From the NCBI GenBank assembly GCA_043759595.1, contig JAYVLG010000031.1, positions 1 through 64,000 on the forward strand: a stretch of 64,000 nt of DNA, written 5' to 3'. The stretch comes from Sulfurirhabdus sp043759595. GTDB lineage: Bacteria > Pseudomonadota > Gammaproteobacteria > Burkholderiales > SMCO01. The notes under the pieces were generated by a model. That model had not been told where the DNA came from, did not search any database, and saw only the letters and a program-made list of their open reading frames with translations. Positions 26,467-34,250 of this stretch are shown here, piece by piece; the stretch's first letter is position 1, and every line of letters begins with the position of its first letter. The position numbers and the translations under genes were made by a program.

Positions 26467-29043
26467 TCAGAGAGTATTATTTTGCCGGACAAATGCACCT
26501 GCATCTTCCGAAGACAACGGTTTGCTAAAATAATAACCCTGGATTTTTCCACAATCCAGCTCTTTAAGATATTCAAACTGCCCAACTGTTTCCACACCCT
26601 CTGCTACAACCTCCAACCCCAGATTATGCGCCAGCTTTATTGAGGCATCACAAATTGCGGCATCATTGCTGTCACTGCCTATTCCTCTGACAAATGAACC
26701 ATCAAGCTTCAAACAATGAATCGGAAACAATTTAAGATAGTTGAGTGAAGAGTGACCTGTTCCAAAATCATCTATTGCCAGGCGTACCCCCATCTCTGAC
26801 AAGGTATTGAGTATCTCGATGGTTTGTTTGGGGTTTTTCATTGCAGCAGATTCTGTAATCTCCAACTCAAGATTTTTTGCATCCATGCCGGTTTCCCTTA
26901 ACACCGTTGCCACAAGGGTTGGCAAATCCCCTCTTTGAAACTGAAGAGCCGACAGATTCACCGCCATCAGTTTAATATGCGACATTCCCGCAAGCTGCCA
27001 GGATCGAAACTGTTGGCAGGCAGTGCGTAGAGCCCATTCGCCCATTGGCAAAATCAGACCGGTTTCTTCGGCAATGGGGATGAACTGATCTGGCATCACC
27101 AATCCTTTTTCTGGATGCATCCAGCGCATTAGCGCTTCCACCCCAACTACATAGCCCGTATGACTATCTATCTGTGGCTGATAGTTCAAAAATAATTCAT
27201 TACGCTCTAGCGCCTGGTGCAGACTGTTTTCCAATTCCAGTCTTTCAGTGGCGACCTGGTTCATTTCATTTGTAAAAAGCTGGTAATTGTTCCGACCAAG
27301 AGATTTTGCGTGGTACATTGCCGAATCGGCATTTCTCATCAACACATCCACACTTTCAGCATCAACCGGATAAAAACTGACCCCAATGCTCGGACTAGTA
27401 TGCAACTCGTGGCCTGCCACAAGATAAGTTTGAGATAATGTATGAACAATTTTTTTTGCCAATTTTTCTATATCATTTTCTAGCCTGACATCATGAACCA
27501 CTACAACGAACTCATCCCCTCCTAGCCGTGCCACAATATCCCCTGTCCGAACACACCCTTTCAACCGACCCGCAACCTCAATCAGTAATTTGTCTCCAAC
27601 CAGATTACCCAGTGTGTCATTGATAATTTTAAAGCGGTCCAGATCAATCAGCATCACCGCAAATGCTGATTGCTTGCCTTGACTGGAAAGGTTAATGGTG
27701 TGATCCAAATGCTGCTGCAAAGCAAATCGATTAGGCAAACCTGTCAAACCATCCTGATGCGTCAGATTATGGAGTTCAGCAGTTTGCATCTTGTTGGCCG
27801 TTTTCAGCCCGCTGATTGTTTCGAGCAAATAGGCTAAAAATACAACGAGTAAAGGAAAAAACAACATACTTTGTTGTTGATAGCGTGCAAGTAATGCAAA
27901 ATTCAATATATAAATTGCCGCTACCGCACCCAATATTACTGTACCAACAAATATCGCAGACTTTTTTGACCTCGCACGAATAATAAGGGAGGGCGATAAA
28001 GCCATCAGAACCAGCAACGCATTCCATCCCCATTGCGGCTGCTTTAATACCAAATTATTTTTTAAAGCCTGATTTACGATGGCCAGCATATGAATGCCGC
28101 TCATAAGACCATAAGGCGTATTGACCCTGTCAGTAAAATAAGCCGTGCTACCAACAAAAATGGTCTTATCCTTAAACAGATGGGCATCCAGAGCCTGACC
28201 TGGCAAGCCAAGCACTGCCCCTGCCAACCTGGAAAATCGCATGACCAGCACAGAGTTTGCATTACTTGGGTAATTTAATTGCACCGCCCCCTGATGATCC
28301 ACGGGCCAATCATCATTTCCCACATGCAGCATTCCCGTGCCTGATTTAAAAGTAACATCAGGCAATTTACCACTAGGGAAGTTTGCCGCAAGGACAAGCG
28401 AAGGCAGATAATGACCATCAATATTATACAAAAGTGGGAGACGACGTAATACCCCATCCGTATCCGCAACCACCGAAACCAGCCCAACACGGGCTTTGCC
28501 TTCTGCTGAACCTGCAAAGGCGGGGTTAGGGAAAACCGCGGCGCCCCAATTTAATGCGGGCAACGCCCCTTGAGCTTGCCATTCAAGTGCTGAAATATGA
28601 GTCAGATTGGCTTTATTGAGTGTTTCCGCCCCATTAAATGCACTGGCAGCCAATATGACATTTTTATTTCTGGCAATGGCATTCTGAAAAACACTGTCGC
28701 CCTTACGCGCATCGGGAAACAACATATCAAACACAACAACCCTTGCTCCCTTTTCCCCCAGATAATCCAGCACAAGCCCGTAAGTGTCACGTTGATAAGG
28801 CCAGCTACCAAAATAAGGTTCCAGTTTCTGGACAGACTCTTCATCGATATCGATAATCAGTGCATCCTGGAAATAACGCTCTTTGGCAGAAAACTGCTGC
28901 TGCGCATCAAACAACCATAAGTCCAGCCGTGAATAAAAGGGAAGGAGGGTTACTGACCATGCCAACAATAAAGAAATCAGTGGAATCCACAATAACTTGG
29001 CCATTTTGCTGAAAATCGAAGCTGTTAAATTCTGTTGACTCAT
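26467..29043 (-). CDS. CHASE2-GGDEF-EAL c-di-GMP enzyme
   Basis: The 858-residue membrane protein has an N-terminal transmembrane helix (about 15-35), a periplasmic CHASE2 sensor domain (about 40-330) and three closely packed transmembrane helices (about 338-408). A GGDEF domain follows (GGDEF at 508-512, with an RTGD inhibition site five residues before), then an EAL domain (EALMR at 636-640, ITESAAM, DDFGTGHSSL, AEGVETVGQ). Both catalytic motifs are intact, so it may make or degrade c-di-GMP. The LysM-FecR gene lies immediately upstream on the same strand; CHASE2 and FecR proteins are often neighbours. Confidence 0.9.
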   Translation of the reverse strand: MSQQNLTASIFSKMAKLLWIPLISLLLAWSVTLLPFYSRLDLWLFDAQQQFSAKERYFQDALIIDIDEESVQKLEPYFGSWPYQRDTYGLVLDYLGEKGARVVVFDMLFPDARKGDSVFQNAIARNKNVILAASAFNGAETLNKANLTHISALEWQAQGALPALNWGAAVFPNPAFAGSAEGKARVGLVSVVADTDGVLRRLPLLYNIDGHYLPSLVLAANFPSGKLPDVTFKSGTGMLHVGNDDWPVDHQGAVQLNYPSNANSVLVMRFSRLAGAVLGLPGQALDAHLFKDKTIFVGSTAYFTDRVNTPYGLMSGIHMLAIVNQALKNNLVLKQPQWGWNALLVLMALSPSLIIRARSKKSAIFVGTVILGAVAAIYILNFALLARYQQQSMLFFPLLVVFLAYLLETISGLKTANKMQTAELHNLTHQDGLTGLPNRFALQQHLDHTINLSSQGKQSAFAVMLIDLDRFKIINDTLGNLVGDKLLIEVAGRLKGCVRTGDIVARLGGDEFVVVVHDVRLENDIEKLAKKIVHTLSQTYLVAGHELHTSPSIGVSFYPVDAESVDVLMRNADSAMYHAKSLGRNNYQLFTNEMNQVATERLELENSLHQALERNELFLNYQPQIDSHTGYVVGVEALMRWMHPEKGLVMPDQFIPIAEETGLILPMGEWALRTACQQFRSWQLAGMSHIKLMAVNLSALQFQRGDLPTLVATVLRETGMDAKNLELEITESAAMKNPKQTIEILNTLSEMGVRLAIDDFGTGHSSLNYLKLFPIHCLKLDGSFVRGIGSDSNDAAICDASIKLAHNLGLEVVAEGVETVGQFEYLKELDCGKIQGYYFSKPLSSEDAGAFVRQNNTL

Positions 29044-29183
29044 TAAGACACACCCAGAACATCAAGAATTGAATCCTGCAAGCTCATTTCATCTATAAGT
29101 GCAGACATCCTCCCCCCTTTAAATTGACCTTGCACCCGCATGGCATTAAGCAAAAAGCAAATCCACCCCTCTTATTATTTCAC

Positions 29184-30857
29184 CTAGAAAAGCAATAGCA
29201 ACGGCAATCCCAGCCACCATGGAAAAGAACCCGGGACTTCAAAGCTTTGAGCTGGTCCATATGCGCCAGCAAATCCATCCGCCTCTATGGTTTTTATTCG
29301 CAAAAAATAGGTACCGCCCGAATTAGGTCGAGGTATGCTCACTTGCGGTTCCGTTACAATCTGATCTGCAAGCACATGTTTGAATGTTGAATCATCAGCC
29401 ATCTGAATCTGATATTTATCTCCGTCACCCCCTGCCTTCCAGCTAAAATTCAGTTGTTTTTCATCAATTGCTGGTGGCGCAACAGATGGGGTTTCCGGCA
29501 TTTTTTTCAACGTAAACGAGTAAACATCAGAGTAAGGCCCCATATCGCCTTTGTCTGTCAAGCTTGCAATGCGCCAGAAGTATTTCCCAGGTATCAGTTC
29601 TGCCTTATAAATATTGCCAGTAAATTCAGGCAAATCAATAAATAATTTCGTAAAACCTGATGAATCTGACAGTTGCAAATGAAACTTCTGGATATTAACG
29701 GGTTGAGTCCATTCAAATGATACATTGCTTCCACGAACCGTTTTACCATCCTGGGGAGCAGTAACAAAAGGCGCCTCTGGTCTCGCTTTCAATACAAAAT
29801 CATGTTCTGCATTTAACCCCTCCAATCCATCAGAATCTATTTCTCTGACGCGCAAAACGTATTTTCCATCTGGTAAATCAGCCCATTTTGCAGTGCAGCC
29901 TTTAAAAACGCCATCCAGCAGCAACTGGCCAAAGGTTCGATCTGTAAAAATCTGAGCATGGTATTGATGAGTAAGCGAATCGCATTGCCATTTAAAACGT
30001 AATGGAATTTTTTCCAGCAACACCGGCAATTTTCCAATATCCGGAACACTCAGCAATTTTTTGGGAGGATTAGGTACCTGACCTGGCAAAGCCAAAGTCC
30101 CATAACCTGCAGTCAATGATACCCGTCCTTTCTTGGCGATTCCCACAACACGCCCGCCAATCACTTCACTTCGCGTTGAGTTATCTGCACTATCCACTCG
30201 GGCTCTAAAATCCGTTCCTTTAACCGCCAGGTTAATTGCTGGCGTTCTGATTTCGTATTTAGCTGCGGGACCTGATTGATGCGAAACCTGCGTATCGACA
30301 GCCCCTTGATGTAAAAACAGAACCGTCTGAGCCATATCCGTACCGCCAAATAAACTCAGATTATTTAATGTCAATTTGCTGTTTTCCGCCACCAGCAACC
30401 TTGAACCATCGACAAACCGCAAAGTCAGCGAGCTCTCACGCTCCGTCTCAATGGTGTCGCCCACATGCACCTGCGCACCTGCAACCAACATTGATGACAC
30501 ATCGCTGTCTTTCGCCATGAGCTTTGCCTTGCCCTGAATACGCACCACCTCAGCCACTGAATCCATTTTTTTCAGCCACGCAACCGGTATATGAATCTTT
30601 GTTCCTGGTTGCAGGTGTTCTGGTATCGGGACATGATTACGTTCTTGTAACTGCGGCCACCTATTGGGCGCTTTCAGAAAGGTTTGTGACACATCAATTA
30701 GCGTGTCCCCTGCTTTCACTACATATACCCATTCACCCGCTTCAGCATGGGTAGTTAAAATAAACAGAAGAAAAAATACGCAGGTAATAATGATGTTATT
30801 TAGACATGAAGACTTCCGCGAATTCAATCTCACTTGTACAGTCCTTTTCAATCTCAT
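29184..30857 (-). CDS. Periplasmic LysM-FecR domain protein with Fn3-like repeats
   Basis: The 557-residue protein has a signal sequence (hydrophobic stretch about 22-38, cut near HAEA), a LysM peptidoglycan-binding domain (WVYVVKAGDTLIDVSQTFL, about 43-93) and a FecR domain (about 120-250, with GDTIETERESSLTLRFVDGS). Three repeats follow that resemble fibronectin type III or wall-binding modules (for example GKYVLRVREIDSDGLEG, GKYFWRIASLTDKGDMG and GTYFLRIKTIEADGFAG). The last residues are hydrophobic. It precedes the CHASE2-GGDEF-EAL gene by 140 bases and may present an envelope signal to it. Confidence 0.85.
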   Translation of the reverse strand: MRLKRTVQVRLNSRKSSCLNNIIITCVFFLLFILTTHAEAGEWVYVVKAGDTLIDVSQTFLKAPNRWPQLQERNHVPIPEHLQPGTKIHIPVAWLKKMDSVAEVVRIQGKAKLMAKDSDVSSMLVAGAQVHVGDTIETERESSLTLRFVDGSRLLVAENSKLTLNNLSLFGGTDMAQTVLFLHQGAVDTQVSHQSGPAAKYEIRTPAINLAVKGTDFRARVDSADNSTRSEVIGGRVVGIAKKGRVSLTAGYGTLALPGQVPNPPKKLLSVPDIGKLPVLLEKIPLRFKWQCDSLTHQYHAQIFTDRTFGQLLLDGVFKGCTAKWADLPDGKYVLRVREIDSDGLEGLNAEHDFVLKARPEAPFVTAPQDGKTVRGSNVSFEWTQPVNIQKFHLQLSDSSGFTKLFIDLPEFTGNIYKAELIPGKYFWRIASLTDKGDMGPYSDVYSFTLKKMPETPSVAPPAIDEKQLNFSWKAGGDGDKYQIQMADDSTFKHVLADQIVTEPQVSIPRPNSGGTYFLRIKTIEADGFAGAYGPAQSFEVPGSFPWWLGLPLLLLF

Positions 30858-31236
30858 CTAAATGGCTACTCTTATTTCAGAGCCTCTTGAACATTACCCA
30901 ATAATACAAACAGCAAATTAATGGAAACGTCATAGACTGCTTATGTTACAGGGATTACTCTGACTGATCAAAAGCAGATTGTTAAACCTCATAAATTTCG
31001 GTTCATGGATTGGCCAAAAAAAAGCAACCCCCAAAACTATCTAACACAAATGCGCATTTCTTATTGAATCGATAGCAATCCTGCCTTTGCAGTATAGATG
31101 CTCAAAATGAAAAATGACTTTAGGGATGCGCATTTCCCAGTTTACTATTCTCAACTATGTTGTTACATAAGGGAATTTACAATGCAAATATTTATAGATT
31201 AGATCAATCTTTTGAGCACTAATCACCTGACATAAA
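30858..31236. other. Intergenic region upstream of the FecR gene
   Basis: No gene is seen. It should contain the promoter of the LysM-FecR/CHASE2 pair. Confidence 0.4.
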
Positions 31237-31265
31237 AAAAGAGACCTAAACTTCAGGTCTCTTTT
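31237..31265 (-). terminator. Intrinsic terminator of the dsrE-like gene
   Basis: AAAAGAGACCT and AGGTCTCTTTT form an 11-base perfect stem with a 7-base loop. Read on the minus strand it is followed by a T-rich tract. It lies about 100 bases after the dsrE-like stop. Confidence 0.85.
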
Positions 31266-31365
31266 CCTCACTTATCACCCAATAAATTACTGCGCTGGAA
31301 AACTCATACGCCAATCACACCAAATTGCCAGACAATTCATGACTTCTTCTGTTCAATGTTTTTAA

Positions 31366-31845
31366 TTATGGACGAATGTAAGCATAACCTTCGCGCTGTT
31401 TCTTCATCAGCTCAACAACACCTGCTGGAACGTAGCCAATTGTAGGCAACATATCATCTTTAGTCAGTTTCTGACCTTTCATGGTGTTTTCACAAGCAAC
31501 TACTTTAACACCAGATGCTTGCGCCTCATCAATTCGGCTTGCTACAGGAGAGTCCATCTTAAGCATGCCAATGCCAGGACCATAAACGACAATTTCAATT
31601 TCTGCTTTCTCGCCCAGCTCTTGCCGAACATTTTTCGCATTATTCAACGTAAGATTCCAGTTTTTTGGATCGCCTTCACTCACCTGAAAAACCACCTTAC
31701 CTGCTGGCGCTGGAACTTCAGCCTGAGCTTCTACCTTAGCTTTAGCTTTACTGGACGCAACTGCTTGCCCTGCAAAAAAAGACATCGAAAGAAACACAGC
31801 CAATATCGTTGTGGAAAATAAGTTTAAACGTCTCATTTGTGTCAT
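31366..31845 (-). CDS. Secreted DsrE-like protein
   Basis: The 159-residue protein has a signal peptide (hydrophobic about 9-26, cut near AVAS), an Ala/Lys-rich linker and a DsrE/DsrF-like domain (about 48-159) with one conserved cysteine (Cys118, VVACENT). DsrE-family proteins carry persulfide sulfur on such a cysteine, but most are cytoplasmic; this one should be periplasmic. The ATG at 31845 follows GGAGG. The domain aligns through its whole length with the C-terminal domain of the anti-sigma protein at 32599 (VVACENT against LVACQQT; REGYAYI against QQGWDYI). It is divergent from the sigma gene and has a matching ECF-type promoter. Confidence 0.85.
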   Translation of the reverse strand: MTQMRRLNLFSTTILAVFLSMSFFAGQAVASSKAKAKVEAQAEVPAPAGKVVFQVSEGDPKNWNLTLNNAKNVRQELGEKAEIEIVVYGPGIGMLKMDSPVASRIDEAQASGVKVVACENTMKGQKLTKDDMLPTIGYVPAGVVELMKKQREGYAYIRP

Positions 31846-31901
31846 TTTTAAAACCTCCAATATAGTTATGTTGTATTGTGATATTTTGTACCACTACTTA
31901 C

Positions 31902-31930
31902 TTAGACGTAATACCGCTCTACTTTATTCC
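31902..31930 (-). promoter_or_regulatory. ECF-type promoter of the dsrE-like gene
   Basis: On the minus strand GGAAT (31930-31926) and CGTCTAA (31908-31902) are spaced by 17 bases, the layout of ECF sigma promoters. The same layout and almost the same bases are found in the other direction at 31967-31995. Confidence 0.7.
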
Positions 31931-31966
31931 ATTTATTTTTGAATTTCAAAACATAATTTAATTAAT

Positions 31967-31995
31967 GGAATAAATCAGCGAGTTAGTACGTCTTA
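31967..31995 (+). promoter_or_regulatory. ECF-type promoter of the sigma/anti-sigma operon
   Basis: GGAAT (31967-31971) and CGTCTTA (31989-31995) are spaced by 17 bases, about 47 bases before the sigma gene start. GGAATAAA and GTACGTCT here match GGAATAAA and TTACGTCT of the divergent promoter, which predicts autoregulation by the encoded sigma factor. Confidence 0.7.
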
Positions 31996-32041
31996 TTAAA
32001 TATCGATACTTCTCTCCTATTTTTTGCCACATCTAAATGCG

Positions 32042-32602
32042 ATGAAATTACTTTCTCTCTTCAGCCGTTCTAAAGCTTTCAATATCCAACTGGAAGCAAG
32101 CCGCGCTCGACTTTATCGCGTTGCTTACTCTTGGAGTCACGATCCGATGCTGGCTGACGATATTGTGCAGGAGACTTTATCCAAGGCACTCAAAAACGCC
32201 GGAAAACTACGCGACATGAAACAATTAAATGCCTGGCTTTTCAGCATTATGACCAATTGCTGGCGCGATCATTTCCGCCAGTTGAGGGAAACTGACAATA
32301 TAGAAGATATTGAAGATTTTCAGTGCAGCCATGAAACCACCCCCGAGCATATAAGCAGCCAGACGCAAACTGTAACACGCGTGCGCGCTGCCGTCGAAAA
32401 ACTCCCCCTGGGGCAGCGTCAAGTTTTAACGCTGGTGGATTTAGAAGAATTTTCCTATGTTGAAGTGGCTGCCATTCTGGACATACCCATTGGCACCGTC
32501 ATGAGCCGCCTGTGCAGGGCACGTCAATCCCTGAAGGCTCACTTGCAAGAACTTGCCCCGCCTCAACCTGAGCAAGCCAACAAAATCCGGAGAATCAAAT
32601 GA
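32042..32602 (+). CDS. ECF-family RNA polymerase sigma factor
   Basis: The 186-residue protein has region 2 (LYRVAYSWSHDPMLADDIVQET, then NAWLFSIMTNCWRDHFR) and region 4 (LPLGQRQVLTLVDLEEFSYVEVAAILDIPIGTVMSRLCRARQSL), with no region 1 or 3, as in ECF sigma factors. The ATG at 32042 is used; an in-frame TTG 18 bases earlier is less likely. Its stop overlaps the anti-sigma gene start by 4 bases. The target promoters are probably the two GGAAT-N17-CGTC elements just upstream. Confidence 0.92.
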   Translation: MKLLSLFSRSKAFNIQLEASRARLYRVAYSWSHDPMLADDIVQETLSKALKNAGKLRDMKQLNAWLFSIMTNCWRDHFRQLRETDNIEDIEDFQCSHETTPEHISSQTQTVTRVRAAVEKLPLGQRQVLTLVDLEEFSYVEVAAILDIPIGTVMSRLCRARQSLKAHLQELAPPQPEQANKIRRIK

Positions 32603-33330
32603 AACCCAATCAACCCATTTCAGATGAATTCCTGAATGCCTTTGTGGACGATCAACTGGATTCTACAGAAAAGGGTCAAGCATTTGACCTGATTGAACTA
32701 GACGCCCTCCTGAAAGAACGCGCGTGCGACCTTCGAGGCTTGAAAGAGGTGATGCAGCATGCCTACCAGGATCCGCCTATAGTCAGACGATCACCCGCAA
32801 AAGGCGCCTCTGCATGGCCTCCATTTTACCAAGTCCTGGCTGCCGGCCTGCTTCTATTCATTGGTGGCACTTCCGGTTGGCTCACTCACGCCTGGACAAA
32901 CCCAGACAGTGATAGCACCATGATTAACATGCTTCAGGCAACCCAGCGAAATAATCCTGGGCTGGAACCAAAAAAAATTATTGTTCACGTCGGCACATCC
33001 AATCCAGTCAGGTTGAAAACAGCACTGGATGAAACTGAAAGTTTACTCAGCTCGTCTCGCCAGAACAATCAGGAACTCGAAGTTGAAATAGTTGCAAATG
33101 GAAGAGGAATAAATTTGCTACGCAGCAGCACCTCCCCTTATAGTCTGCGTATCGCACAATTGCAGGAAAAATACCCTAATCTGGCACTTGTAGCATGCCA
33201 GCAAACGTTGAACAAACTTGAAGAAAGCGGTGTTAAGGTCAAGCTCTTGCCACACACTGGCGTTGCGCCCTCAGCTGTAGATCAGATCACTAAACGCGTA
33301 CAACAGGGATGGGACTACATAAAGGTATAG
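32599..33330 (+). CDS. Anti-sigma factor with a periplasmic DsrE-like domain
   Basis: The 243-residue protein has an N-terminal cytoplasmic anti-sigma-like helix bundle (residues 1-60; SDEFLNAFVDDQLD is typical of anti-sigma factors), a transmembrane segment (about 77-97) and a C-terminal domain (about 125-243) that aligns with the secreted DsrE-like protein encoded divergently. The shared features include a single cysteine (Cys200, LVACQQT) and the ending QQGWDYIKV. The topology puts the DsrE-like part in the periplasm, where it can act as sensor. It is translationally coupled to the sigma factor gene (ATGA). Confidence 0.85.
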   Translation: MKPNQPISDEFLNAFVDDQLDSTEKGQAFDLIELDALLKERACDLRGLKEVMQHAYQDPPIVRRSPAKGASAWPPFYQVLAAGLLLFIGGTSGWLTHAWTNPDSDSTMINMLQATQRNNPGLEPKKIIVHVGTSNPVRLKTALDETESLLSSSRQNNQELEVEIVANGRGINLLRSSTSPYSLRIAQLQEKYPNLALVACQQTLNKLEESGVKVKLLPHTGVAPSAVDQITKRVQQGWDYIKV

Positions 33331-33395
33331 CGTGACTTCAAATAAACATCGCAGAGGAAAAAGCCCGAGCTTGCAGTGATTGCTGATTCCAGCGC

Positions 33396-33908
33396 TTACT
33401 CTGCGTATAACCAACCGAACATTTCATTCAGGTCATCGTGTAATTCATCAATTTCTTCATCACAAATGACAAAACCGTCTGAATGACGGAATAATTCTTC
33501 ACATTCTTCTGGTTTAAAATTAACCGCCATCATTTCCAGCCCGTTTTCATAGAAGTAGGGACTGTACTGCTCAAATGCCTCTTCGACCGAGTCATGCCAC
33601 AAATACTGGCTTATCAAATTAGCCGCCGCCAGCTCTACTTGATCAAATAATTCCGCATCCATGGTAATGCTTTCGCCTGGTGTTGCCTGAGAACCTTTTG
33701 CGTCGACAAATTGGCCATCCTGCAGATGCCACTCGGCTACCAACCCATCGCTAATACGCTTGACCCCGTCTTTCACTTCCCAGATGAACTGTGTATCCGT
33801 TGCATCAATAAAGTAGCCATAAACATGCCCCTCCCGGACCGGAAACCAGATGGTCGCGTTCCAGAATTCACTCCCTTCATGTTTAATACAGAGGTGTTGT
33901 TCAGTCAT
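33396..33908 (-). CDS. Hypothetical acidic protein
   Basis: Not recognised. The 170-residue cytoplasmic protein is rich in Asp and Glu, especially at the end (CDEEIDELHDDLNEMFGWLYAE), and has no signal or membrane segment. The ATG at 33908 (MTEQHLCIKHEGSEFW) is chosen because a longer in-frame reading would run into the tRNA-Leu gene. It lies just downstream of the tRNA terminator. Confidence 0.6.
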   Translation of the reverse strand: MTEQHLCIKHEGSEFWNATIWFPVREGHVYGYFIDATDTQFIWEVKDGVKRISDGLVAEWHLQDGQFVDAKGSQATPGESITMDAELFDQVELAAANLISQYLWHDSVEEAFEQYSPYFYENGLEMMAVNFKPEECEELFRHSDGFVICDEEIDELHDDLNEMFGWLYAE

Positions 33909-33942
33909 GACATTATTTCTCGAAAATATAACCGCTAAAAAA

Positions 33943-33974
33943 CAAAAGAGGCTAGCCGTAAAGCTAACCTCTTT
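33943..33974 (-). terminator. Intrinsic terminator after tRNA-Leu
   Basis: AAAGAGG and CCTCTTT with an inner AGC/GCT stem form a strong hairpin with a 6-base loop. On the minus strand it is followed by TTTTGTTTTTT. It probably ends the rpoD-tRNA transcript or a tRNA transcript. Confidence 0.85.
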
Positions 33975-33980
33975 ATTATT

Positions 33981-34065
<85 letters not shown>

Positions 34066-34129
34066 AATACAACCCAGGACACGCCTGGTAAGTCTCAAAG
34101 ACTTCAGGTTATTACCTGATGCCCTTTTA

Positions 34130-34206
34130 TGGTGGGCCCGCACGGACTTGAACCGTGGACCAAAGGATTATGAGTCCTCTGCTCTAACCAACTGAGCTAC
34201 GGGCCC
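34130..34206 (-). tRNA. tRNA with CAU anticodon, probably tRNA-Ile2 (lysidine type), else elongator Met
   Basis: A 77-base cloverleaf including CCA, with acceptor stem GGGCCCG/CGGGCCC and anticodon loop CTCATAA. The C4-G69 and C5-G68 pairs are determinants for TilS, which converts the anticodon to read AUA (Ile), and differ from E. coli elongator tRNA-Met. The gene follows rpoD by 44 bases on the same strand. Confidence 0.9.
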
Positions 34207-34250
34207 AAACTTGAATCCGGCCCTTAGGCCAGGCCAGTATTAGACTTGGA

